Origin: Leguminivora glycinivorella
Lineage: Eukaryota > Arthropoda > Insecta > Lepidoptera > Tortricidae
Reading direction: 5' to 3'
Length of the DNA stretch: 64,000 nucleotides
Assembly (NCBI RefSeq): GCF_023078275.1
Contig: NC_062971.1
Span: 11,718,001-11,782,000, forward strand
How positions within the stretch are numbered: position 1 is the first letter of the stretch; each line of letters opens with the position of its first letter. The notes below the pieces were generated by a model. It made no database searches and was not told the origin of the DNA. It saw only the letters and a list, made by a program, of their open reading frames with translations. The position numbers and the translations under genes were made by a program. Positions 44,701 through 56,700 of the stretch are shown piece by piece.

Positions 44701-47700
44701 GTGATATGTTCGAACATTTTCGAATACCTTATGAATAAAAGTTGAATAATGAGAGAGCAAAATTATAAAGCTTCATAATAAATCTCACGAAAAAATTCCC
44801 AAAACAATAATTTTATCTCGAAATTCCAGCGGACTTCATCCACCCATGCTCCGAGCTGTCAGACGAATGCTTCACGCAGGCCACACTCGACGCCATCCCC
44901 GGACTGGTGAAGGGCATCCCGGAGGCCAACATCCCGTCCCTGGACCCGCTGTACCTGGACAAGAACATCAGCATGAACCTGCCAGGCAATGTCAAGATGA
45001 CCTTCCATAATGGCAGACTGATCGGACTTAGTACATGCGTGCCGCTCAAAGTTTCGTGAGTATTCGATAGCTATTTATTTAGTATTTACTCGGATGCAAA
45101 GCCATCCCCGGGCTGATGAAGGGCAGCCCAGAGGCCAACATCCCGTCCCTAGACCCGCTGTACTTGGACAAGAACATCAGCATGAACCTGCCTGGCAATG
45201 TCAAGATGACCTTCCATAACGGCAGGCTGATTGGGCTCAGTACGTGCGTGCCGCTCAAAGTTTCGTGAGTATTCGATAGCTATTTATTTATTTAGTATTT
45301 ACTCGGATGCAAAGCCATCCCCGGACTGATGAAGGACAGCCCAGAGGCCAACATCCCGTCCCTAGACCCGCTGTACTTGGACAAGAACATCAGCATGAAC
45401 CTGCCTGGCAATGTCAAGATGACCTTCCATAACGGCAGGCTGATTGGGCTCAGTACGTGCGTGCCGCTCAAAGTTTCGTGAGTATTCGATAGCTATTTAT
45501 TTAGTATTTACTCGGATGCAAAGCCATCCCCGGACTGATGAAGGGCAGCCCAGAGGCCAACATCCCGTCCCTAGACTCGCTGTACTTGGACAAGAACATC
45601 AGCATGAACCTGCCTGGCAATGTCAAGATGACCTTCCATAACGGCAGGCTGATTGGGCTCAGTACGTGCGTGCCGCTCAAAGTTTCGTGAGTATTCGATA
45701 GCTATTTATTTAGTATTTACTCGGATGCAAAGCCATCCCCGGACTGGTGAAGGGCAGCCTGGAGGAACATCAGCATGAACCTGCCTGGCAATGTCAAGAT
45801 GACCTTCCATAACGGCAGGCTGATCGGATCGGACTGCGTGCCGCTCAAAGTTTCGTGAGTATTCGATAATTATTTATTAGGTATTTACACGGATGCAAAG
45901 CCCTTGGAGTGCAATGTATAATATAAACTAGGTATTGTTTTTTTTTATAACAATCTGCGAATTATCTCAAAGGTTAATTATCGAGAGGAATTCCATACCA
46001 ACCGTGGTCAACAAGTGTATCACGGATATACCCATATGATATCTAGGATCTCTGATAAACTGATAAATATGCTCCCTGTTCTCCATCTATACTGTTAACA
46101 GTGAAATAAGGAATTTCATTCGTTATTATAACGAATTATACGTACCTACGTATATATTTCATAAATTAAGTTTTAATTTTACTGTTTTTTGAGCATTAAT
46201 GGTAAAATAATTCTCACAACTTGTTCCTAAATAGATATTATGAATTTTTCAATACACCAATGAATAGAAGTCGAGTTATTTTTCTTTGCAATAAAGCTGA
46301 AATTATGCAGGTTGATATTCCGATTAAAGTACCTATTACTTCTCTTCATCTATTTACATTTATTTTAACAAACAAAATAAGCAATGCCATTCGTTATTAA
46401 TTACATATATCATAAATTAACTAAGTTTTATTGACCATAAACAGTACCTACAATAAGTACTTTAATATTAGTTGCCACTTTGCCTATTATTAATTCATTT
46501 ATAAACCAATGAATAGTCGAGTGTTCTTTGTTCCTGTGAACTTAAACATGTTTCAAGTAAAGTATACAGCTTTCGAAATGACATGCTAAATGATTTATTC
46601 TTGACCAAGAGATTAACGACATTAGCATTTATACATGATGCATAATAACTGACACAGCAGGTCAAGAGCATCGGACTGTACAGACGGTAGTTTTATAGTC
46701 AATCTAGTTAATTATCATTTATTTCTCGCAAAGATAAAAGGTACATTTATGTTGCCATTTTATGTCAAGGAATGTCAACTGGTGATTAAAATAATAGCAT
46801 CAAGATTAGCTACGTATAAGATGCAATACCTTCTCAGAAACGCAGATAAGTTTACGAAATATTTCCGAAGGCGAAGCGCGTTATCCTTAGAACTAAACTG
46901 TAGCGATAGCTTTGTCCATTAAAAAATGCATCCCAAAATCGGTTATTTAATTTAACGTTAATTTTTAATATTTACATCATCATCATCATCATCACGCATT
47001 TGAACAGGATCATCATCGTCGTCCAAACCGTATCCGGCTATGGCGACTCCTTGTTAGTCCATGTGGTCTGAGTTTTGGTTTTGGTGAGCTCTTAAATGAT
47101 TCACAAAACCGAACATGGTTTTAAACGTGCGATTACACGGAGCACAATATAGCTGGCCAGCTGTGTCGGCTTTGGTCTGGTCTTCCGGGAATGGCGTTTT
47201 GCGTCAAGGTTTTCTAAACGCTGTGTCTCAAAAAGGCCAACTCTTTTGTGAAATATTTACATACATACATACAACATACATACATACAATCACGCCTGTA
47301 TCCCATAAAGGGGTATGCAGAGCACACGAAACTACTAAAGCTTCAGTATCACTCTTGGCAAACAAAGGGTTGAAAGAAAACGAAACTGTGACATTGCAGT
47401 GACAGGTTTCCAGCCTCTCGCCTACGCCACAATTTAACCCATATCCCATAGTCGCCTTCTACGACACCCACGGGAAGAAAGGGGGTGGTGAAATTCTTAA
47501 CCCGTCACCACACAGGCTAAAATATTTACATATCACGATATTAAATTTAAAACCATTACCCACGAATATTATCTTTAAACCCTACACTTAACTTGCTAGC
47601 CATTGGCATTGACCATATTATGACCATGTCCCATGCAATATTTACACGGACAATATTTGCTGTTATTGCCTCATAAAAGAGATCATACAGTTTTTTTATG

Positions 47701-50700
47701 TATGTACCTTGACTCGTTAGTACAAATGTTTTTTGACCTTGATCTCTGCTTAGGAGTAGAAGTTCCCAACATGTGATGATGAAATTAAAGTCCAACCTAT
47801 TGTTATTAGTATATGGATTATATAGTATAATAACTGAGCCATCAACATTTTTACGATATACGGAAAATAAATATGCATGAGCATGTATGTTTTAATATGA
47901 TACTTAATGGACTTGTTACACGTTAACCTAAAAAATCATAAGATCTCAAACACTATCGGAATGTAATTTCCTGATGTGCCTCCTTAGACTAAATATATAC
48001 CTATAGACGCACAGTCCCGAACAAAAAAGTCGAAAAAAATGGCCTCAATGACATTCCAACTTTATTCAGATAGGTGCAAATAACGCTAACTTAAACCTAA
48101 AATCAAAATATATCTGTTTTTTGAAAACCGAATTTGTTATGTAAGCCGTAAGAATCAAATTCGTGAACCGTTCGATACTAGTTTTCAAATAAGTAACATA
48201 TAAACCGTTTTCGTCCGATCACCGCGATACTGGCAACTACTGAAACGTCATTAGAAAAACAATCAATGTCAAAACTACAAGTCATCAGAATATCGGATGC
48301 ATGGAGTCGCATAAATAATATTAGGCACGTTGAGTAATAAAAAACCTCTTATAACAAAATAAGTTTATTTACACTTTTTACATTTTATATACAAGGTTTG
48401 ACTTAAGACATTTATTATAATAAACAAATTCACTTGTTTGCCAAATTGGCAGTATACCTAGGTTTTTATTGTAAATATAATCTTTTTTTAGGGTTTCGTA
48501 CCCAATGGGTAAAAACGGTACCCTATTACTAAGACTTTCCGTCTAGCCGTCCGTCTGCCTGTCTGTCTGTCACCAGGCTTATCTCAAGAATCGTGATAGC
48601 TAGAGAGTTGATATTTTCACAGATTATGTATTTCTGTTGCCGCTATAACAACAAATACTAAAAACAAAATAAAATACGTTTTTAAGGGGGCTCCCATACA
48701 ACAATCGTGAAAATCTTTAACCACCTGTAAAACCGGCAACAATATTTATTTCGATAAATACAACCCAAATAATAGATTGTGTCTCAGGGGAGCAAAATGA
48801 TAAATTTACGGTGAGGGCGTACATTGAATCCTAAAGGTAGCGGAGGATTATATAATAGAATCCGGAGCGTAGCGAGGGATTCTAAAATGGAATCCTGAGC
48901 GTAATGAGGGATTCAAGTGTTAACGCCCAAGGTGAAAATAATTTTGCTACCGTGTGACACATACTGCTTTTCACACCACCTAAGAGAAAAATGAAGGAAC
49001 ATAGAGATGAAACAGATTTATTTAATACTATTAGATAATAACTCAGCAAAGCGGACCCCTAGGCTCTCCCTGAGCCGTGGCATATGCCGGGAAAACGCTA
49101 GGGGGATGATGAGATAATAACTCAACAAATCAACAAGTTTATCAAAAAAATATATTTTATACCGGCAAATAAATGTCCTTGAACAGAAAAGTGCCACTTT
49201 GATCCCTCCTAGCAGGGAAGAAAAGTACTACTTTGATCTCTCCTAGCGGGGAAGAAAAAGTCCATTTAAGGACGGAAGGTGATGTGAATAAGTAATTTGT
49301 GCACTGGTAGGTATACTTTCTTCCAATTACGATAATGAAGGGATTCGGGATAGCAAGTAGACATGAGTCTTAAAACTAATACTTCCTGACAAAATAGATA
49401 CAGAATAATTACAGTATAAATGAAACTAAAAACTTAATTCTAATATAGGCCTATATTAGAGGCACTTATGACTTAACCGAGGATGCTGATGGCATTTCTT
49501 AGTTTATTTTGAGTATATTTGGTTAAGTTTTAATTAGTAATGTAGACGGACGGTGTTGTCACCACCTTGGGATCCCGAGGGAATCTTGAATTAAAATATA
49601 ACGCTATTAAAGTACATACGAGACAAAGTGATGAAATCTGCCATTTCAAGTTTGCTACACGTATTATTAGTTATTTGTTATACAAGGGGGCAAAGTTGTA
49701 TTTTAACGCCGAGTGTGAAATTGAAAAACGAGCAAGTGAAAGGATTCTATAGTTGAACCACGAGCGAAGCGAGTGGTTCGAGAATAGAATCCTGAACTTA
49801 CGAGTTTTTTAACACACGAGAAGTAAAATACATTTGCACCCGAGTGTAACACAAAACTTTTCCCCTCACTATAGCGAGGAAACTACAACGCAAAAAAAAA
49901 GAATTTATCACTGCTTCCAGTAGTTCCACAGGTGGTAAATCATCTTTATTACTAGATTCATCTACTTTTATCAATTTTAAAGCAGTTCATTTCATTTTAT
50001 TCAAGGTCAAATTACTTTACCCACTAGTGGATAAAATGCGTTTTTACCCGCTGGTATTAAAGGACAAAACACGTGTTTCCGAGCTAGTGAGGGGAAAAAA
50101 ATATACTGTCAGATATATCGCAACGTACGAGTTAGGTACTCAAAGATATCAGAAAACGTGTGAGTGTATGTTCAGATATTTTTGAACATCTCGTTCGTTG
50201 CTATATATCTGATGGCTACTGTACACTGCCTACCTACTTTTTCGTCAATAGGCACATGTATAAGAAAACGCATGTAAGTAGATGTAAATAAAATAATAGC
50301 GACTCCGTACCTTTTTGTTCCATGAAAATCCTTTATTTTTGCAATTAATTAAATTGATTCTAAAACACGAAATTGCATCGAGTTTATACATAATTTGTCA
50401 ATACATTTGAATTACTTACGTAAAAAAACTTATCCCACTGTCTTTCTTGTGTTTTTTGTGCTATTTTTACAATTCTTAACCGAGCACGACGACATTGTCA
50501 TTCGACGCCGGTCGGCGAATGACTAAGTCACCAACTCTGTGTACTTTTTCGTAAGATCTAGAGTTTGACTGTAGCCATTTTTTTCGCCTAACTGTGTTTT
50601 TTTTTTTTTTTTTTTTTAATTTATTTAAGGTCGCTTTTTAACAACAAGGTCATTAGCGACCACAAGAGAATTACATTTTTTTATATACATCAATTAATTT

Positions 50701-53700
50701 TATAAATCTAAGTACATTCAGATTCTTATCATTCAAACAGTCCTTTAAGGTTGTAGGCAATTTACATTTTTCTCTTTCTTCCTTATATGCTAAACACTCG
50801 ATTAAAATATGCTTAATAGTTAACTCCAAACCGCATTTATCACATTTACTCTTTTCATTCTTAGTAATAAGGTAGCAATGGGTTAAGTTTGTGTGTCCTA
50901 TTCTTAGTCTAGTGATAGCTATCTGATCTCTTCTACACGTAAAGGGTATTGGTGGAGTTTCAAAAATAGAATCTCTAATATTTGACAAATCATTGAAATT
51001 ACCATTTTTCCAAGAATTATTCCAAAATATTTTGACAATTGATTTGATTTGTTTTTTAAATTCCGGGTAGCTGGATTTAATGGAGCAATCTATCTGAAGA
51101 TTTTCAGTAGCTTTTTTAGCCTCTGTATCCGCTTTTTCGTTACCGATAATCCCTTGATGTCCTGGAATCCAGACTAATTCAAAATTAAAATGTTTTTCTA
51201 ATAGATTAATAATTTTTTGTTTAATATGCATGACAAGCGGATGGGAGTTCTTGGGGTTCCGCAAGCCCATCAAGCATGATTTAGAATCAGTGTAAATCAC
51301 ATGTTTCTTTTCGTTAGAATCCCTTTCAATTAACTCTAATGCTTTAAAGATTGCTATAGCTTCACATGTAAAAACTGAGCTGGAATCATCAAGTCTATAA
51401 TTGTAGTGTTTGTTACCAGATACAACTGCACATCCAGATTTGCCATTGCATACCGAGCCATCTGTGTAATACGTTTTACAATCTTCAAAACTATCATTGA
51501 GTTCATTAAATAGACTTTTATATATGTAATTTGTCGTTTCACTCCTTTTATTTTCCGCTAAATCTAGGTTAATCGGTATTTGTAATTGTTCCCAAGGCGG
51601 AACAGTCAGTAATATTACTGGGTATAGTGCTGGAATAGTAAGATGGAATTCTTTCAAATATCTTGCTACTCTAATTTTGAAAGGTTGATGTAAACCTGGG
51701 TTAAATTTAAATTCATCATCAGTAACGGATTGTTTGACGTAATGCTCATATGTAGGACAATCAGGCCGCGATAAAATTTTCGTTGCATAAAACAAGGAGA
51801 GTGCTTTCCTCCTATATGAAAGTGGCATTTCGCCAGCCTCTGCCAATATGCTTTTAACAGGACTTGTACGAAAGGCACCAATACTAAGTCTCAGGGCCGT
51901 GTTTTGTACACTCTCAAGTGAATTCAATATTCCAATATTAGCCGAATCATATAAAACTGAACCGTAGTCTATTTTTTGTCTTATTATACTACGATAAGTT
52001 TTTAAAAGGCAATTGCTATCAGAACCCCAAGATAAAGACGACAAAGTTTTAATTATGCTCATTCGCTTTAGACAATTAGATTTTAAGTTATTTATATGAG
52101 TTTTCCATGTCATTTTTTTATCGAATGTTAATCCCAGTATTTTAACATTATTAACTTCTCTAATCAAATGTTCATTTAATGATAACTCCACTGTTTTGTT
52201 TGGATTCTTCTTTTTTGTAAATACAATGAATTCAGTCTTAGTCTTAGAAAATTTAAATCCTGTTTTAGCAGACCACTTTTGGAGGCCATTCAAACTATTT
52301 TGAATTAATTTTGCTGTAAGTTCAAGGTTTCTACCACTACAAGTTATAGTTAAATCATCCGCAAATAGATAGCCTTTCACAGGTTTGTCAACAACAGTGA
52401 GTATGTCATTTATAGCTATGAGGAACAAAATAACACTCAAAACTGAACCCTGAGGCAAACCATTCTCTACATAGACAGTGTCTGAAAGATAATTTTTTAT
52501 TCTGACTCTGATATATCTATCTGATAGAAAGTTTTTGACGAACGCCAGGGTGTTACCTTTGATATTAAGATTATGAAGAAGCTCGAGTACTCTATGTTTC
52601 CATACCATTTCATAAGCTTTTTCGATATCTAAGGTAACAGCTATTACCGAGTTGTCACAGGCAAGAGCATTTAGTAGTTCATTTTCAATATTCATCAAAT
52701 AATCTATCGTCGACCTATTTTGGCGAAACCCATATTGAAAAGGTGATAGAAGACCTTTTGATTCGATATACCATCTGATTCTTTTGCTTATTATTTTTTC
52801 ATAAATTTTACATAGGTTGCATGTCAAAGATATAGGACGATAACTTCCAGAAGAACTCGGGATTTTTCCAGGTTTTAAAATAGGGATGACTAAAGCTTCT
52901 CTCCAACAATCTGGAAACACCTGTTTCTTCCATATATAATTATAGAGGTTAAGTAAATAATTTAAACCACTTATCGGCAGATGTTTTACAATGATATTAG
53001 GGATATTGTCTGGTCCGGGACTAGTATTTCCTAACTGTTGGAGTACTGATAACAATTCCTGCATGGATAATTCCTTATTTATTGTATTAGAGTTATCAGT
53101 AAAATCAAATTTACTTAGAACTTCTTCTGAAGTTCTAAAAACATTAAAATCTTGATCATAATTTGTGGAACTAGAATTAGAAGCAAAAGAGCTAGCCAAT
53201 AGATTTGAGTTAGCAACAGGATCATCACTTAAGGTTCCATCATTGTGTTGCAACACAATAGTATGCCATCTAGTATTTTTCTTGTTAATTTTTTGGATTT
53301 TCTTCCAAAAAGTCCCTATAGGTGTATGACTATTAATGGTTGATATAAACTTTTCCCAATACTGTTTACTACTCTCTTTAAGTACTCTTCTAGCTTTAGA
53401 TCTCTTTTTCTTATAATCAATCTTTAATTTTGAATCATGATCATTTCTTGCAAATTTGTAATATAATCTTTGAGCCTTTTTTGCCTCTTTAGTAGCTATT
53501 TTACATTCTTCGTTCCACCATGGTACTAAGTTTTTTCTTTTACAATTTCCCGATGACTTTGGTATACATTTTTCTGCTATTTCTAAAATAAAGTTATTAA
53601 AATTGGTAACTATTTCGTTGATGGAAACGTCAGTATCATAATTTAAGTCAATTAATTTACTAATGTTGTTATCACATTCTTCTCTAAATTGTGACCAATC

Positions 53701-56700
53701 AGCGTCCAAGAATTTCCATCTTTTTGGCATAATTATGGGATCAGGAGTTATGTTATTAACTAAGGATTTCACCAAAATAGGAAAGTGATCGCTGTCATAC
53801 AAATCGTCAAAAGCATTCCATTCAAAATATTCGACAATATTTTAGTACTAATGATACATCAATGTGTGCCTCGCTCATCGTTGAATAACCTCAATTATGT
53901 TAAACGGCGCAGCGTTGCAATTATGACACCGCTTTTATAATAGTTTAAATTTTATGTGGACTATAGGAAATACAATTTCAGCGTATTTTTATGTCTTTGA
54001 ACAACCTGAAAAACGTACTTAACAGAATATATTGAGTTCCTAAGATGGACATTGAGAACGCGTAGGACATCAGCATATATAATAGCTAGCGAAATGGTGG
54101 GCAAAAGCTAGTGTTTGAATAAGTTGAATGTTCTTCGAGAAACTCATGTGTCCGTCAAACAATTGTGACATCATTTCCAGAGGATTTCCCACTGCATTGT
54201 AGTTAATAAGTAACAACGTAACGTGTGTTCACGCATCTTGTAATTACCTCGGAAAAACTCTATGCATTATTCATTGTAGAAGAGGCTATCGCCGGTATGT
54301 CGAAACGCATTGCCTGCCTCATCATTATTAAGACTTGGTCTGTTCTTAGTTTCGTAGGTCAGTGTTTACGTTGAAATCTCTAGTCCTTGTACTTATTTTA
54401 ACAATTCGATAAACTCATGAAATAAAACTATGCAATTTATATCGCGTAGGTACAATTAATTTACAATACATCCCGACGTTTCCATAGTTTTATTTTATGA
54501 TAACTATCGCGGTAACCGAAGGCAACATTAAATTTTATAAACTGTTAGGTGCAATTTTTTCTCTCTATCTATAAATAGAGACAAGCTGGGCTTTCTATGA
54601 GGAAAAGCTCAAAAACGGTTCGTCGTTCTATTCAATCCTCGTTTGTCTCTTAATTTAAGAATAAGAAGTGGCTAATTAATTGAGGTTATTTTCATTAGTC
54701 TTACGAGTATATTGACCAGCATATAGACCGTGATTAATTAGGTACCTTCTTGATTTTTAGCGAGCTCCCGGTAAATACCAGGTACAACAATGATGCGTGT
54801 AACAAAAATAAGTGTCTAAACTTGACATTCCATAGGAGCTTTATGTTAAAGCCTACATTAAAGAATAGATATATAATTGAATAAAAAACAACTACATAAT
54901 ACCAACTAGAGATCATAGGTACTATACAAGGTGCCCATGAGGAGGACTCGCCCACCGAGGGTTCCGTACCTACAAAACTTTTACGTTACTCACATAATTC
55001 TAAAGACTGGGCTAGGCTAGAAGTATAGGTTCTCTAATGAGCATAATTGTGTTTAGCGCCACCTCTCAACGAATTCGCGAACTAATTAGCACAGCTTGCG
55101 TTAGGTCTTTTATAATGTTAACCAAATTCAACATTTTTTATTTTATTTTAAAGTAGGTGTTTTATGTAAAATTTCGTAGCTATAAATTTTAACACCCTTA
55201 TTCATACACTAAAGTATCCAGCCGATAAAGTTCGTTTGTCCCTTTCTATCATACCAATACGTCGGAAAGGGACAAACGAAATTTATCGGCTTGATAACTT
55301 TAGTGTACGTTTATGAATAACGAGGTAAGTAAGTATAAAGTATGGTAAACATCAGAAAGGGTGAGTAAAACAATCTGAAAGGTTCTAAGTTTTACTTAAA
55401 GGTTTTTTTAATCTAATCCAAATTTGGTTATGGTAGCTGAAAAAGTATACAGAATTAACGCAAGTTTCTAGCGGGAAATTACTAAATAAATATTATTTAA
55501 ATTTTAACTTCTGATTAGCAGAAACGTCTGCGCTGGAGTATCGATTCAGAGGCCGTGAGTTCAAGTCTCACCCAAGGCAGACATTTTCCACTTTTAAATT
55601 TAAAAATATTATTTAGTAAATACATTATATATCGAAACTTATTACTGAAGAAGAAGGTTCAAAATTGAATGAATACAGGTGTATAGATATTTATGTAGCT
55701 GACCGTACGATAAAAAGTATAATTCATACACTTAATTGTAAAAATGTAATGTATACGGATTAATTAATTTAATATAGATAGGTAATTATTGATATATGGC
55801 AAAACGAAGGAAATTGTTTACACCTCCGCAAATAAGTATCTAATGATAATTTTTAATTTACCATGTTACTTCACGTAAAAATGTCTATTGAGTTTCTGCC
55901 ACAGACCACCATGTGGTTTCTGCATATTCTGCGCTGTGCATAGAATTTGCAGAGACATTGCAGAGAGCGCACGCAGACACCGGCGCGGCGCCAGTGGACG
56001 CGTCTGTGTGCGTGAGCTAGGTATGCATACAACTACAACTACTGTAGGCACCGCCCCCCTCAGTAGATCGATGCGATAACATCAATTTAAAAACTTCCCG
56101 AGCCTCGTGGCGCCCACCATACAAAATTTTTGCTAGGGAATTTTGATTCTTATTGTACTTGAGATTGAATTCAATTTCAGTTATTCGAAAAATTTTATAA
56201 ACAATAGAAATTATATTTTATTTGTTTATGAGAGTTAAAATTCCATTGAAACCATTATGTACTTTAGAAAGTACATTCGGCGCCACGAGGCTAGATACAC
56301 TGTCACCTACAAATTCGACACTCAAAAGTGTCCGATCGCTTAGTTGCAAATGTGTGCGTCTAGTTGACAAACGAAAACTTCGCAATGTAGTAAAAACTAC
56401 TTTCATTTTTTTACAAAAACAACGTTATTTCTTAGAAATTAAAGTTCAATTTCAAATGCAAGTAATTGGCGGTTATGACATTAATAAATGTGATCATCGC
56501 GCAAGCCATAAAATTTTATTACCGCAGGTGGCAAGTGTGCATATTTTTAAACAAATCTACGTCTTATTGCAACCAACATAAGTTTAATTCAGTTCGCGCT
56601 GCTGCGCGGTAGTTTAGAACGATGCGATAGTCCATCGATAATCAGATAATCACCTAAAAACGCGACGAACGCCGTCCACTGCCGCGATCTAGATAATGAA

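Larger units (their letters stand above)
44892..45899 (+). repeat. Tandem array of partial exon 2 plus donor and intron start (5 units)
   Basis: Unit boundaries fall at GCCATCCCCGG: 44892-45100 (209 bp, within exon 2), 45101-45313 (213, with one extra TTTA), 45314-45522 (209), 45523-45731 (209) and 45732-45899 (168, with a 41-bp net internal loss). Each contains the exon part and the donor GTTTC-GTGAGT, then TATTCGATAGCTATTTATTT and CTCGGATGCAAA. Units 2-4 are almost identical to each other. This is a recent local amplification or an assembly duplication. Confidence 0.95.

Noticed and set aside
45444..45641. 65-codon frame across the exon array
   Set aside because: Frame-shifted reading of exon-2 copies, not the JHBP frame.
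48485..48720. Part of a host gene because of GTCTGTCTGTC-rich sequence
   Set aside because: Matches the inverted end of dispersed repeat family F.
56222..56581. 119-codon plus-strand frame
   Set aside because: No recognisable motif; overlaps an inverted-pair region that looks repeat-like.
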